From NCBI RefSeq assembly GCF_000422765.1, contig NZ_AUGR01000017.1:1-64000 (forward strand): a stretch of 64,000 bases of DNA, in the 5' to 3' direction. The translations under genes and the position numbers were made by a program. The notes under the pieces are model-generated. The model had not been told where the DNA came from. It saw only the letters and a list, made by a program, of their open reading frames with translations, and made no database searches. This document shows positions 1 through 9,894 of this stretch, one piece after another. Every line of letters begins with the position of its first letter. The stretch's first letter is position 1. Source of the DNA: Neptunomonas japonica DSM 18939. GTDB lineage: Bacteria > Pseudomonadota > Gammaproteobacteria > Pseudomonadales > Balneatricaceae.

Positions 1-19
1 TACAGATCTACCTCAGGAC

Positions 20-95
20 GGGGCGTTAGCTCAGTTGGTAGAGCAGTTGGCTTTTAACCAATTGGTCATAGGTTCAAATCCTATACGCCCCACCA
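20..95 (+). tRNA. tRNA-Lys (anticodon TTT)
   Basis: This is a complete 76-nt cloverleaf with an encoded CCA end. The acceptor stem is GGGGCGT paired with ACGCCCC, the T arm contains GGTTCAAATCC, and the seven-base anticodon loop CTTTTAA places TTT at 53-55, so it reads lysine AAA/AAG codons. Its promoter is left of the window or within the first 19 bases. No second tRNA follows. Confidence 0.97.
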
Positions 96-352
96 TCCTA
101 GTGTGATTTGTAACATGCAGTAACTCCCTCATTTATTGCTTAACTATTCTCTTTTCTTACGGTATTCATATTTCTGAATGGTTCTTCGTTATTTGCTGCT
201 GCATGATCTTTAGCCCGTATTTACTTCGATTTAGTTGTGCGGCTTCCTAAGAGGAGCTTTGCACTGTGTTAGTATTCATTTAAAACGAACAATGAAAAAA
301 GGCTCATGACCTTTTACCGCGTTAATAGTATTCAAAGTATGGTTACAACGTG
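96..352. other. intergenic region between tRNA-Lys and greB
   Basis: These 257 bases hold no convincing reading frame. A short hairpin (arms AAAAGG at 297-302 and CCTTTT at 310-315) lies about 40 bases before greB and may be a weak terminator or part of the greB leader. I could not pick a promoter with confidence. Confidence 0.4.
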
Positions 353-838
353 ATGAAAACGAATTTAATTACGCGTGAAGGCTATGAAGCCCTGCAAAAA
401 GAGTTGAAGTACCTGTGGCTTGAATATCGTCCTGAAATAACCAAAAAAGTCACCTGGGCTGCAAGCTTAGGGGACCGCAGTGAAAATGCTGATTATCAAT
501 ATAACAAGAAGATTTTACGGGAAATTGATAGGCGAGTTAGGTACGTCAGAAAATGCCTTGATCAGCTAAAAATTGTTGATTACTCTCCTCAGCAAGATGG
601 CAAGGTTTTTTTTGGGGCTTGGGTTGAAATTGCGAATGAAGATGACGAAATTAAGAAAATCCGAATCGTGGGCGGTGATGAGATCTATGGTCGCAATGAC
701 TATATCTCGATTGACTCGCCTATGGCGCGAGCTTTGCTCAAAAAGGGAGTCGATGATGAAGTAGTTGTTCTCACACCAAAGGGAGAAAAACTTTGGTTTG
801 TGAATAGTATTTCGTATTGTGAGCCTCTAATAGAATGA
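353..838 (+). CDS. greB: Transcription elongation factor GreB
   Basis: GreB enters the RNA polymerase secondary channel and stimulates cleavage of backtracked transcripts. The 161-residue protein has the N-terminal antiparallel coiled coil (about residues 1-75) with the acidic tip signature GDRSENAD, where D41 and E44 coordinate the catalytic Mg2+, followed by the FKBP-like C-terminal domain. The region KKVTWAASLGDRSENADYQY is typical of GreB rather than GreA. ATG at 353 gives the usual MKTNLITREGY start; an adjacent GTG at 350 is in frame but less likely. No strong Shine-Dalgarno is visible. tamA follows closely downstream. Confidence 0.96.
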   Translation: MKTNLITREGYEALQKELKYLWLEYRPEITKKVTWAASLGDRSENADYQYNKKILREIDRRVRYVRKCLDQLKIVDYSPQQDGKVFFGAWVEIANEDDEIKKIRIVGGDEIYGRNDYISIDSPMARALLKKGVDDEVVVLTPKGEKLWFVNSISYCEPLIE

Positions 839-868
839 GTGGACTCGTCTGGACCAGAAGGCAGTTTG

Positions 869-2608
869 ATGTTTAAGCGATGGGCGTTGAATATTGTAAC
901 GCTTTTAGTATTGATGAGTTTCTCGTTAGGTCTTACAGCGGCTACCTTGGCGATTAAAATTGAAGGAGTCAGTAAAGACCAAGTAGAAAATATCCGCTCT
1001 ATGCTGAGTCTTGCGCCTTTAGAAGGAAAAGAGATCGCTAGCCTGAGCCGAGTAAGGTATTTATATGCTAAAGCTGATGACGAAATCCATAAAGCGCTTC
1101 AGCCTTTTGGGCTATATCGTCCTAAAATTAGTTCCCAGTTCGTTGAAGAAAGCGACCATTGGCTTGCTCACTTTAAGATTGAGCCGGGTGAGCTTTTGCC
1201 AATAGGTTTTTTGGATATTCAATTAAAGGGTGAGGCACTACAAGATGATGCTTTTAATTCAGTCTTGCTGAGGACCCCTTTACGTACTGGATCCCCTTTA
1301 GTTCATGGTGTTTATGAAGGTTTAAAAAAGCAGTTGCGCTCGTTAGCGGCTGAACGTGGCTATTATCAAGGGGAGTTTACTGAGCACCGAGTAGAGGTTG
1401 ATCTACTCAGCTATCAGGCTCGTATTACTCTGCATTATGATAGTGGCCCGAGATTTCGTATCGGTGATATTGTTTTTACTGATAGCCCTTTAGCAGATGA
1501 CTTTTTGATGCGATATGTACCGTTTAAGCGCGGTGATCCTGTGCAAAATAAGAGCTTGCTGAATTTGCAGGAGGCGCTTGTTGATAGCGATTATTTTCAG
1601 CAGGTTGAAGTGCGCCCGCGTTGGGATAAGGCCACAGAGGCTGACGTACCTATCGAAGTGATGCTCAATGCACAAAAGCGTACTAAGTATAGCGCGGGTT
1701 TTGGTTATGGCACGGATACTGGGGCCAGAATGACGCTAGGCATGACGCGCCGTTGGGTTAATAAGCGGGGGCATCAGTTCAACACTCAGTTAAGAGCGTC
1801 GCAGATCCGCTCTAATTTGGCAGCAGAATATGTGATTCCTGGATTACGGCCTCAACAGGATAGGTACGCGGTGAACCTTAGCTTGAATGAAGAGCATTCT
1901 GATAATGTTGATAACAGTAACCTGTACTTGGGAACCTCTTGGCAAAAGCAGCAAGGGCGTTGGCGGCAAGTGGCGGCACTTGGTTGGCAGCAAGAAGAGT
2001 TCAAGATAGGTAATGAAACAACGCAGAGTACTTTTCTTATTCCACGTATTAGTTTTTCAACCGTTTCTACTCAAGACCGCTTGAATGTTAAAAATGGCTA
2101 CCGCCTTACATTGCAGGCGTTAGGGGGCGCTGATCAACTACTCTCCGATACCAACTTTATACAGTTGAAGTTTGGCGCTAAAACTGTGCATAGCATTGCC
2201 TCAAAGTGGCGGGTGTTAGGGCGGATAGATGTAGGCACAACCTTTGTGGATGACTTTGATAAATTACCCGTATCGCAGCGTTTCTTTGCAGGTGGTGACA
2301 GCAGTGTACGGGGGTATGAGTATCAGAGCCTAAGTCCCAAAGATGCGGATGGCGAAATAATGGGTGGACAAAACCTGTTAGTGGGCAGTCTCGAAATTGA
2401 CTACCGCTTTAAAGGGAACTGGGGTGTGGCAGCTTTTATCGATTCAGGCAGTGCCTTTAAAGATATCCAAGCAAATTTGAGCACCGGAGTCGGAGTCGGT
2501 TTACGTTGGTTTTCGCCGATAGGGCCTGTACGTATTGATATTGCTGTACCGCAAAGCGGTGATAAGAACGGTATCCGCTTACATTTGAATTTGGGACCGG
2601 ATCTGTGA
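869..2608 (+). CDS. tamA: TamA, outer-membrane Omp85-family component of the TAM complex
   Basis: TamA is the outer-membrane barrel of the translocation and assembly module, which with TamB supports envelope assembly and phospholipid transport to the outer membrane. The protein has a signal peptide ending around LTAA, POTRA-type repeats to roughly residue 260, and an Omp85 barrel containing the conserved lid-lock motif VRGYEY near residue 485. Its length of 579 residues is close to that of E. coli TamA. I chose ATG 869, preceded by AGAAGG, over an upstream GTG at 839 that would delay the signal peptide. The stop overlaps the tamB start by four bases (GTGA), so the two are translationally coupled. 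Confidence 0.94.
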   Translation: MFKRWALNIVTLLVLMSFSLGLTAATLAIKIEGVSKDQVENIRSMLSLAPLEGKEIASLSRVRYLYAKADDEIHKALQPFGLYRPKISSQFVEESDHWLAHFKIEPGELLPIGFLDIQLKGEALQDDAFNSVLLRTPLRTGSPLVHGVYEGLKKQLRSLAAERGYYQGEFTEHRVEVDLLSYQARITLHYDSGPRFRIGDIVFTDSPLADDFLMRYVPFKRGDPVQNKSLLNLQEALVDSDYFQQVEVRPRWDKATEADVPIEVMLNAQKRTKYSAGFGYGTDTGARMTLGMTRRWVNKRGHQFNTQLRASQIRSNLAAEYVIPGLRPQQDRYAVNLSLNEEHSDNVDNSNLYLGTSWQKQQGRWRQVAALGWQQEEFKIGNETTQSTFLIPRISFSTVSTQDRLNVKNGYRLTLQALGGADQLLSDTNFIQLKFGAKTVHSIASKWRVLGRIDVGTTFVDDFDKLPVSQRFFAGGDSSVRGYEYQSLSPKDADGEIMGGQNLLVGSLEIDYRFKGNWGVAAFIDSGSAFKDIQANLSTGVGVGLRWFSPIGPVRIDIAVPQSGDKNGIRLHLNLGPDL

Positions 2609-5600
2609 AGCTTATTTATAAGCGTCTCGCTTGGGGTGTGCTAGCTACTTTCTCAGTATTTGTTGCACTTTTTCTGGCGGCTTTTATTTACTTTGGTGTG
2701 ACGACGCAGGGGTTGCAGCAGTTAATATCGCTTGGGCAGCGTTGGCTTCCTGGGGAACTGCAAATCGAATATGTTGAAGGTACTCTGTTGGATAAGGTTT
2801 CATTGCGGAGCGTGAGCTACCAAGATGAAAGTATGGATGTTAGCTTCAGGCAGCTACAGTGGGTTTGGTCTCCTAAGGCGCTGTTGAGCGGGCTTATCGA
2901 TGTCCAGAGTATTTCATTAGAACATCCCGTTATTACTCTGCATGCCAGTACGGCTGAGGCTGCTTCTGTAGAGCCACCTACAAAGTCGCTGCTTCCTCTT
3001 TCCATGCCTGATATTGTGCTACCGTTACAGCTACGTATTGAAAACCTTCAATTAAAACAGTTGGTGTTGAATCAAGCGAAAAAGACTAATCAGGCTGAAT
3101 CTGAGCCTATATTAATCCACTATCTCAAGTTGACAATGCACTCTGCAGAAAAAGCAGTAATAGTGGACGAGTTGCGGTTTATGGCTCAGCAAGGGCTGTT
3201 ACAACTAGATGCCCAAGTCGCTGGTAAGGTTCAGCCACAAGGCGCTTATCCATTTTTATTGTCAACGCAGTGGAAAGTACAGCAACCAGAAAAGAAGGCT
3301 CTAGAAGGAAGAGGAACCCTGTCGGGTGGCCTTACAAAGTTAGCAATGCAGCAGCAGTTATCGGGCATGTTCGATGGCGCAGTGACACTGTTGTTAAGGT
3401 TGTCGGCTGATACCTTATTTGTAGACGAATTGCAGATAATGCAGGCAGGAGACGAAGCGGGAACAGGTGCCGGGGTGTTTTTAAGCGGAGAAGTTTCGGA
3501 TTTACAAAAAACAGCAACAATTGCTATTGATGGACGCTGGGAGAACGTAAATTACCCACTCCAAGGCGATGCTGTTTATAGCAGTAAGCGTGGCAAGGTT
3601 AAGCTTTCGGGCAATATTGGAAATTACCATCTGAGGTTAGATAGTGAATTAGTTGGGTTGAGTGTGCCTGAAGGGCGCTGGGTTCTTGAGGCAGACGGCA
3701 ATACACAAGGTTTTAGTGCATTTACTCTACAGGGTGACACATTAGAAGGGCAGTTGTTGGGTAATGGTAATGTTGTCTGGTTACCCTCTTTGAGTTGGCA
3801 ATTAGATATTAAAGGGGAGCAAGTTAACCCAGGCAGCCAGTGGGAAGAATGGCCGGCAAAGTTGGACTTCCTCTTGAGTAGTTCTGGGTCGTTACAAGCG
3901 AGTGGGGGAGTGCAACTAAAAGCTGATTTAACCTCGCTGCAAGGGACATTACGTAATCAGCCCATTGAGGGAAATGCGGGAGTCTCGCTAGCGGGTTCTG
4001 AACTGACAATTAAACAGCTGCAGCTTAATGTTGCTAATGCTCAGCTGCAAGCGACAGGTGTTGCTGGGCAGCAGATGAATTTAAAGTGGCTGCTAAATGC
4101 TCCTTCACTTGCAAGTGTTCTTCCTAATGCTGAGGGCTACTTAACGGGGAACGGCACGTTACATGGCCCTTTAGATCAGCTTCAACTTATTGCTAATCTA
4201 AAAGGAAGTGGGCTTAAGTTTGAAAGTTATCAACTCGACAAACTTGATGCCGGTCTGGATATCGACCTCAGTGCACAACGGCGCTCCAATGTCCTTGTGA
4301 AAGCCGCTAACTTGAGTTTAGCGGGGCAGCGTTGGCAGTCCTTGCTCATAGAGGGAGAAGGAACGCCTTTGCAACACCAGCTAACGATGGCGTTGGAGCA
4401 GGGGCCTGCAGATGTGACTTTACAAGCAAAAGGCCAGTGGGAAAACTTGCAATGGAGTGGCTCATTAACCCAAACTGACCTACAAAATGAGTTAATGGGA
4501 ACGTGGCAGCTTTTGCATACCGTGAGTGTGACGGGCAGTGCTGATGAAGCGACATTAGATGACTTTTGTTTGCAGCGTATTCCTAACGATGCTGCGGGTA
4601 GTGATCAGATATGTGTTACAACCGAGTGGTCGAAAAAGAACGGAAGCCAGGGGCGCTTTAACGTTTCTCAGTTAGCGTTGAGTTTATTTGAGCCGTTGTT
4701 GCCTACGGGCACATACGCAGCAGGAGAAGTGCATGGTCAGGGTACTTTTCAGCAAAGAAATGGCGAAAAACCAGACTTCTCTGCCAGTATTAACGTTGTT
4801 GCAAGCCAGTTGCATTTGGAAGACACCAATTTAAGTGTTAAAGCAGGTGATCTGCGTTTGTTATTAAGTGGTAAGCAGTCACGCATCAAAGCAGACCTGC
4901 TGCTGCCTCTGATTCAGCCTGTTGGGCAGGTAGAGGCGTCGATCGTAGTAGATGACGCCTATGGTGAGGGTAAGCTAACAGGCTCCTTGCAAGCGGCTCT
5001 GAGTGATCTTGTATTTGTTTCTCTATTTTCGCCTGAACTACAAGCGGTTAAAGGTCAGGTTGAGTCGAAGCTGGCACTGCGTGGTTCTTTGAAAAAGCCG
5101 CAAGTTAAGGGGTATCTAAAACTTCAAGAAGGTCGAGCTGAGTTACCTGCATTAGGTATTACATTGGACGCTATTAATCTAGAAGTTCATGATCAGCCGG
5201 CAACGGATCAGCTGAGGCTTAGTGGCTCACTAGATTCAGGAAAAGGGGCGCTTGCGTTGTCAGGAGTGCTTGATCCTTTGAATTATTCTGGTCAGATAAA
5301 GCTTGAGGGCAAAGATTTTCAATTGACAGCAACTAATGCAATTCAGGCGTGGGTCTCGCCTGATCTTAGCTTATCTATTACGCCCGAGTTGGTGTCGGTG
5401 CGTGGTGAAATTAAAATCCCTAAAGCACAATTGTCGCCACCGAAAGTGACATCTACCACGCCGTTATCTTCAGATGTTGTTATTGTCGGTTCTAACTCGG
5501 TGCGTGCAGCGCCAGTGCCGGTCAAGCAGGCTCTTGATGCCCAAGTTCGTATCACGTTAGGCGACAAGGTTGAAGTTGATGCGGTTGGTTTTCAAGGGCG

Positions 5601-6240
5601 TTTAGAGGGCAGTGTACTAGTGGAAGATGATGGTCGTCGTGCAACACGTGCGACCGGTAGTATGGCTGTGGCTGCGGGTAAATATCGCCTCTATGGACAA
5701 GACCTTAATATTGAACGGGGTAGCTTAGTGTTTAGTGGTGGCCCTGTCGATAACCCAGGTTTAGATCTTCGCGTATCACGTATTGTGGAAGAGGTAACGG
5801 CAGGAGCAAAGGTGAGCGGCACATTAAAAGAGCCGCGCTTGACGTTATTTTCTGAGCCAAGTATGCCGGAAAGTAGTTTGCTCTCTTACCTTCTTTTTGG
5901 GCGAGCCCCAGGTGCTGCAAGTTCATCTGCTTCTGAGCAAGAGTTACTTTTTAGAGCCGCATCAGCACTGACACTAAAAGGCGGCAACGTTATTGCTGAA
6001 AAACTTTCAGACCTTTTTGATGTCAATGAACTAGGGCTTGAAGGAGATTCACTTAACGATACATCATTCTATATTGGTAAATATTTATCGCCTAAATTGT
6101 ATGTGAAGTATGGCGTGGGGATACTTGAGCCCACCAGTACTTTTTTCATGCGTTACCTATTGAGCAAGCGTTGGAGTATCGAGTCACAAACTGGCACTAA
6201 CAGTAGTGGCGGTGACATTATTTATACCTTTGAGCACTGA
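2605..6240 (+). CDS. tamB: TamB, AsmA-like inner-membrane bridging protein of the TAM complex
   Basis: TamB spans the periplasm from an N-terminal inner-membrane anchor to TamA and is thought to form a hydrophobic groove for phospholipids. The 1211-residue protein has one membrane segment at about residues 7-30, a very long beta-rich middle typical of AsmA-like repeat proteins, and the conserved C-terminal DUF490/TamB domain with motifs such as SSLLSYLLFGR and the terminal KRWSIESQTG region. The start is GTG overlapping the tamA stop. The length is close to E. coli TamB. No terminator is obvious in the following 98 bases. Confidence 0.94.
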   Translation: MKLIYKRLAWGVLATFSVFVALFLAAFIYFGVTTQGLQQLISLGQRWLPGELQIEYVEGTLLDKVSLRSVSYQDESMDVSFRQLQWVWSPKALLSGLIDVQSISLEHPVITLHASTAEAASVEPPTKSLLPLSMPDIVLPLQLRIENLQLKQLVLNQAKKTNQAESEPILIHYLKLTMHSAEKAVIVDELRFMAQQGLLQLDAQVAGKVQPQGAYPFLLSTQWKVQQPEKKALEGRGTLSGGLTKLAMQQQLSGMFDGAVTLLLRLSADTLFVDELQIMQAGDEAGTGAGVFLSGEVSDLQKTATIAIDGRWENVNYPLQGDAVYSSKRGKVKLSGNIGNYHLRLDSELVGLSVPEGRWVLEADGNTQGFSAFTLQGDTLEGQLLGNGNVVWLPSLSWQLDIKGEQVNPGSQWEEWPAKLDFLLSSSGSLQASGGVQLKADLTSLQGTLRNQPIEGNAGVSLAGSELTIKQLQLNVANAQLQATGVAGQQMNLKWLLNAPSLASVLPNAEGYLTGNGTLHGPLDQLQLIANLKGSGLKFESYQLDKLDAGLDIDLSAQRRSNVLVKAANLSLAGQRWQSLLIEGEGTPLQHQLTMALEQGPADVTLQAKGQWENLQWSGSLTQTDLQNELMGTWQLLHTVSVTGSADEATLDDFCLQRIPNDAAGSDQICVTTEWSKKNGSQGRFNVSQLALSLFEPLLPTGTYAAGEVHGQGTFQQRNGEKPDFSASINVVASQLHLEDTNLSVKAGDLRLLLSGKQSRIKADLLLPLIQPVGQVEASIVVDDAYGEGKLTGSLQAALSDLVFVSLFSPELQAVKGQVESKLALRGSLKKPQVKGYLKLQEGRAELPALGITLDAINLEVHDQPATDQLRLSGSLDSGKGALALSGVLDPLNYSGQIKLEGKDFQLTATNAIQAWVSPDLSLSITPELVSVRGEIKIPKAQLSPPKVTSTTPLSSDVVIVGSNSVRAAPVPVKQALDAQVRITLGDKVEVDAVGFQGRLEGSVLVEDDGRRATRATGSMAVAAGKYRLYGQDLNIERGSLVFSGGPVDNPGLDLRVSRIVEEVTAGAKVSGTLKEPRLTLFSEPSMPESSLLSYLLFGRAPGAASSSASEQELLFRAASALTLKGGNVIAEKLSDLFDVNELGLEGDSLNDTSFYIGKYLSPKLYVKYGVGILEPTSTFFMRYLLSKRWSIESQTGTNSSGGDIIYTFEH

Positions 6241-6338
6241 TCCGTATAACAATAATGTACGTATTGGGTAAAAAATATAAAGAATATCAGTAACCTGCCG
6301 ACATATTGGATAGTTACTGATGAGATACTAAAGTAAGT

Positions 6339-6782
6339 ATGCAAACTGAAAGAGTACAGGCGCGAATAGAGACGTATACATCGTCATTGCCACAGGCAGT
6401 GACGGCGTCTCATGGTGCTCAGTTTGCGATGCTACTAAGCCTGATATCAACCAATCAATCAAACAGTTATGAATACTCGCCTCAAGCGGCTCAGCAAGAG
6501 CGTGGAGAAGGCTTTACACTTCCAGAAGAGCGTTATCCATCGGTTGATGAGCTGCATACGCCTTACCTTATTGAACGTTTAAATCACTCGGTTAATGATA
6601 AGTTACCAGGTGACTTTGCCTACATTAATAGCCATATAGATGCGCGCTCCAATATAGCAAGGGTGCGTCGTGAAGCTGCTGATGAATTCGCCAAAATGGC
6701 GCTGTTATCGTCAGGGCGCTTAATGTTGGATCAGATCGGCAAAGCGCAAACATCAGTACCTTCTGTCTCTGTGCAGGCTTAG
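6339..6782 (+). CDS. Conserved-looking protein of unknown function, 147 aa
   Basis: I do not recognise this protein. It has no signal peptide or membrane segment. The N-terminal half is polar with a Gln/Ser-rich stretch, and the C-terminal half is predicted helical (SNIARVRREAADEFAKMALLSSGRLMLDQI). Codon usage resembles the flanking genes, and the frame is free-standing between tamB and the transporter. The ribosome site (AAAGTAAG) is weak. A function should not be assigned; it is probably a real cytosolic protein. Confidence 0.6.
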   Translation: MQTERVQARIETYTSSLPQAVTASHGAQFAMLLSLISTNQSNSYEYSPQAAQQERGEGFTLPEERYPSVDELHTPYLIERLNHSVNDKLPGDFAYINSHIDARSNIARVRREAADEFAKMALLSSGRLMLDQIGKAQTSVPSVSVQA

Positions 6783-6950
6783 ATGTAAGCTTGAATCTAA
6801 CGAACATAATTAAATAATCGCTTAAAATCTAGTGCAAGTGCCCTCCAAAATAGTATTACTCTCTAACTACATGTTTTTAATATGCGGTGACACTTTTGCT
6901 TTTAAACACAGCACACTACACTGGCTTTTTTATTTTGGGATGCTAATAGC

Positions 6951-7850
6951 ATGGATGGGAAAAACCAAAAGCAAGCAATGCTATTGGGAATCAGCGCTGT
7001 ATTGCTCTGGTCAACCGTAGCCACTGCATTTAAGTTGGCGTTACAGCATTTAACACCGCTGCAGTTACTCTCAATTGCGAGTGTAACCTCGGTAGCAATT
7101 TTGTTTTTGGCGGTGCTTAGAAAGCATCCATGGCATGACGTAGTGACTTGTTGGAAAAAAGCTCCGCTGAGATTCGCTGTGCTGGGGGCACTTAATCCCT
7201 TTTTATATTATGTGATCCTCTTTCAGGCGTATGACCTATTGCCAGCTCAGCAAGCGCAACCGCTTAACTATACGTGGGCGTTAGTATTGTCGTTGTTAGC
7301 GGTGCCTATATTGGGGCAATCATTGCAGCGTTCAGATCTTGTTGCACTTGTTCTAGGCTATTTTGGTGTCTTGGTGATCTCCACACGAGGCAACTTATTG
7401 GGCATGGAGTTTGATAGTGGCTTGGGTGTTGCGTTAGCGCTGGTTAGCACTGTTCTGTGGGCGCTGTATTGGTTGATCAATGCAAAAAATGATACGCCTT
7501 CAGAAATATCTCTATTGTTGTGCTTCTTAAACGGAACGCCGTTGGTGTTATTAGCCACATTACTGGTGGATGGTATGCCTAGTGGTATGGAGGGTGTTTT
7601 AAGCGCGATTTATGTTGGCTTTTTTGAGATGGGTATTACATTCATGTTGTGGATGAATGCGATGAAGCTAGCAACCCATACTAGCCGAGTCAGCAACTTG
7701 ATCTTTTTATCTCCTTTTCTGTCGCTAATTTTAATTCACAGTATCTTAGGAGAGGAGATTGGCGGGGCTACTTACATAGGTTTAATAATGATTGTTTCAG
7801 CGGTGGCTTATCAACAATATGCGGCTTATAAAACTAAGCCGCAGAGCTGA
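6951..7850 (+). CDS. EamA/DMT-superfamily transporter
   Basis: This is a 299-residue, roughly ten-helix inner-membrane protein with two EamA repeats (about residues 8-143 and 155-290), the layout of drug/metabolite transporters that export amino acids, metabolites or drugs. The N-terminal motif LLWSTVATAFKLAL and the repeat motif LGYFGVLVIST are typical of the family. The substrate cannot be read from sequence. The start ATG 6951 has GGGA about 12 bases upstream. It converges on the next gene with only six bases between stops. Confidence 0.9.
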   Translation: MDGKNQKQAMLLGISAVLLWSTVATAFKLALQHLTPLQLLSIASVTSVAILFLAVLRKHPWHDVVTCWKKAPLRFAVLGALNPFLYYVILFQAYDLLPAQQAQPLNYTWALVLSLLAVPILGQSLQRSDLVALVLGYFGVLVISTRGNLLGMEFDSGLGVALALVSTVLWALYWLINAKNDTPSEISLLLCFLNGTPLVLLATLLVDGMPSGMEGVLSAIYVGFFEMGITFMLWMNAMKLATHTSRVSNLIFLSPFLSLILIHSILGEEIGGATYIGLIMIVSAVAYQQYAAYKTKPQS

Positions 7851-7856
7851 TGAGGT

Positions 7857-8249
7857 TCAGGTCCATTGAATCAGTTCTTCGATAGTGTCTTCGACTTTCC
7901 ACCACTCATCCGGGTCGTCTCCGTTTTGCCAGCCGCTAGCGATACATCGCACTTGTGTTTCTAGGGCGGCTGATGCGACACGAGCGCAGTCAAGATCTTT
8001 CACCCAAGGGGTTTTATCTGATTGGAACCACACGCTGATCCACGCTTTTCCTGCGGCACGCTCATGAATGAAAACTGGAATAACAGTGCCCGCAATGGTT
8101 ACTGAAAACTCATGTGTATGTTTCTCTGCTGCATCTTGTGAAGTCGAGATTTCGCTGTCGTCCCCGAGTGTTGATAACCAACTCTGGATGGAGCTAATTG
8201 AGCGGTTTTTGATGTAGATTTCAATATCCGGGTGGCGCTGTTCATTCAT
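7857..8249 (-). CDS. Unknown small cytosolic protein, 130 aa
   Basis: This acidic, Trp-rich protein has no membrane segments or signal peptide. Motifs visible are WISVWFQSDKTPWVKDLDCAR in the middle and a C-terminal acidic tail DDPDEWWKVEDTIEELIQW. I do not recognise a characterised family; conserved proteins of this kind are annotated only as hypothetical. It is a lone minus-strand gene between the DMT transporter and the divergent YdgA-family gene. Confidence 0.65.
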   Translation of the reverse strand: MNEQRHPDIEIYIKNRSISSIQSWLSTLGDDSEISTSQDAAEKHTHEFSVTIAGTVIPVFIHERAAGKAWISVWFQSDKTPWVKDLDCARVASAALETQVRCIASGWQNGDDPDEWWKVEDTIEELIQWT

Positions 8250-8402
8250 TGCAGTTTATCAATACAGTTAGGTTGAAGGAGGCGGCCAGTATGCGGTTCT
8301 TGGCGAGGATGATCAAGAGGTGCGTACCTTAGGGGTAGATATTCCTTTTAAGCAAAGATCATGTATCCTTCCTCGCAGTATCTTATTTATGAAGGGTTTG
8401 GA

Positions 8403-9713
8403 ATGAACAAAAAAGCAGTCATAGGATGTGTATCTGTATTGGGGCTCTCCGCAATTTACCTTGCCGGTGTGTATTACTCGGGACAAGAAGCCAATAAATT
8501 TATACAGCAGGCAGTTGAGCAAGCTCAGGTTCAATCCAGTGGAAAGGCCTTTATCCATGTAGAAGCAAAACCAGGTTTTTACTCGTCAAGTTATCAACTT
8601 GTTTATACCCCAACAGAGCTACCTGAAAGTGCTGAAGAGTGGATGGGTGGCCGTGATATTCCGTTTAACCTTGAAGTGAAACATGGCTTTTGGGGTGCAG
8701 ATTCAACACTGGTATTGGCTGAAGGAAGCTTGTTAACCAAGCTGAAAACACTACAGACCAATGCTGCTAGTGCTCCGTTTGTTTTGGAGACGCAACAGCG
8801 CTTTAATCCATTTTCTAAGCAGCTGGCGGTGAGTGGTGAATTTGAAACGGACCAATTCGTTGTGCAATCAGAAGAAGGAGCAGCAACAGTTGGCGCTATG
8901 CAGATGGATTTTGATCAACAAGGGCGCGATTTTACGCTTGATTTGGTAATGCAAGACAGTGGCATTGATACCCAAGATTATAAATTGTCTGTTAAAGGCA
9001 TTACGGGTACGGAGAGTGGTCGTTTAGATCATGATGATCCTCTGCAAGCGGTGATGGCAGAAACCTTAGAAGCACTGTTTAATATTGAGCAGATTCTCGT
9101 TGAGAGTGAAGTCTATAACGTTGAGGCTAAAGGTTTGCGTCTAGGCGTACAGCAGAGTCTTAATGATGGCCGGATGCTTACCTCTATTGGTTATGCAGCA
9201 GACTCTTTTCAAGTTGTAGAGGCAGGAAAAACAGCCCCTGCTTTCATTGATCCAAATCTAAAGCTCAGTTTTGATCTGGACTTTGCAGCAACACGTGAGC
9301 TGGCAATCATGTTGCAAGGTATGCAAAGTGACCCTGATACTATGCACCAGCAAATGGAAGGTATTCTAGTTGTGGCTGATAGTGTGACCGAAAAAGGCAT
9401 TGGTGCAGATATTAATGACTTATCAGTTGGCTGGGAAGGTCATAAAGCGCAAGGTAGTGCAGAGCTTGATATCGCACCTTTTCAGGCATCTGAAATAATG
9501 ATGCAGCCCGATAAAATTAGACAGTACTTAACCTTGGATGCGCAGTTCGCTGTTCCAGTAGCAATGCTGGAAGCGATGCCAGATTACAACCCAGAGCAAA
9601 TAAATGCATTCGTACAGATGGGCTTTGTACAGAAACAAGGTAACAATTACAAAGTAGAGCTTCAGCTAAAAAAAGGTGAAGTCACATTGAATGGGCAAAC
9701 AGTGCCGATGTAA
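8403..9713 (+). CDS. YdgA-family (DUF945) protein
   Basis: The 436-residue protein starts with a single membrane anchor or uncleaved signal (MNKKAVIGCVSVLGLSAIYLAG) followed by a long beta-rich periplasmic part, with the family-typical pattern of an early YYSGQEANKF segment and repeated short strands. This matches DUF945/YdgA proteins, whose biochemical role is not established. ATG 8403 is preceded by GAAGGG; an in-frame ATG 42 bases upstream would place a hydrophilic stretch before the anchor. It is monocistronic, with a hairpin immediately after the stop. Confidence 0.8.
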   Translation: MNKKAVIGCVSVLGLSAIYLAGVYYSGQEANKFIQQAVEQAQVQSSGKAFIHVEAKPGFYSSSYQLVYTPTELPESAEEWMGGRDIPFNLEVKHGFWGADSTLVLAEGSLLTKLKTLQTNAASAPFVLETQQRFNPFSKQLAVSGEFETDQFVVQSEEGAATVGAMQMDFDQQGRDFTLDLVMQDSGIDTQDYKLSVKGITGTESGRLDHDDPLQAVMAETLEALFNIEQILVESEVYNVEAKGLRLGVQQSLNDGRMLTSIGYAADSFQVVEAGKTAPAFIDPNLKLSFDLDFAATRELAIMLQGMQSDPDTMHQQMEGILVVADSVTEKGIGADINDLSVGWEGHKAQGSAELDIAPFQASEIMMQPDKIRQYLTLDAQFAVPVAMLEAMPDYNPEQINAFVQMGFVQKQGNNYKVELQLKKGEVTLNGQTVPM

Positions 9714-9718
9714 ATGGG

Positions 9719-9742
9719 AAAGCGTACTTTAGGGTGCGCTTT
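9719..9742 (+). terminator. Hairpin after the YdgA-family gene
   Basis: AAAGCGTAC pairs with GTGCGCTTT (eight of nine) across a six-base loop, followed by a short TTAATTAT tract. This is a moderate rho-independent terminator candidate. The remaining bases to 9894 are AT-rich and probably carry the promoter of the chemoreceptor gene. Confidence 0.5.
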
Positions 9743-9894
9743 AATTATGGGGTTGTATGTTCAATTGTTAATATAATTTATTTATAAATATTAATTGCTT
9801 ATAATTTAATGCCTGCCGCTGCTTTAAAAAAATCATTTTTTTAAAATATCACACCTATACTCAAGTCTGTATTGTTTTAGCTGAGGCTATCTAT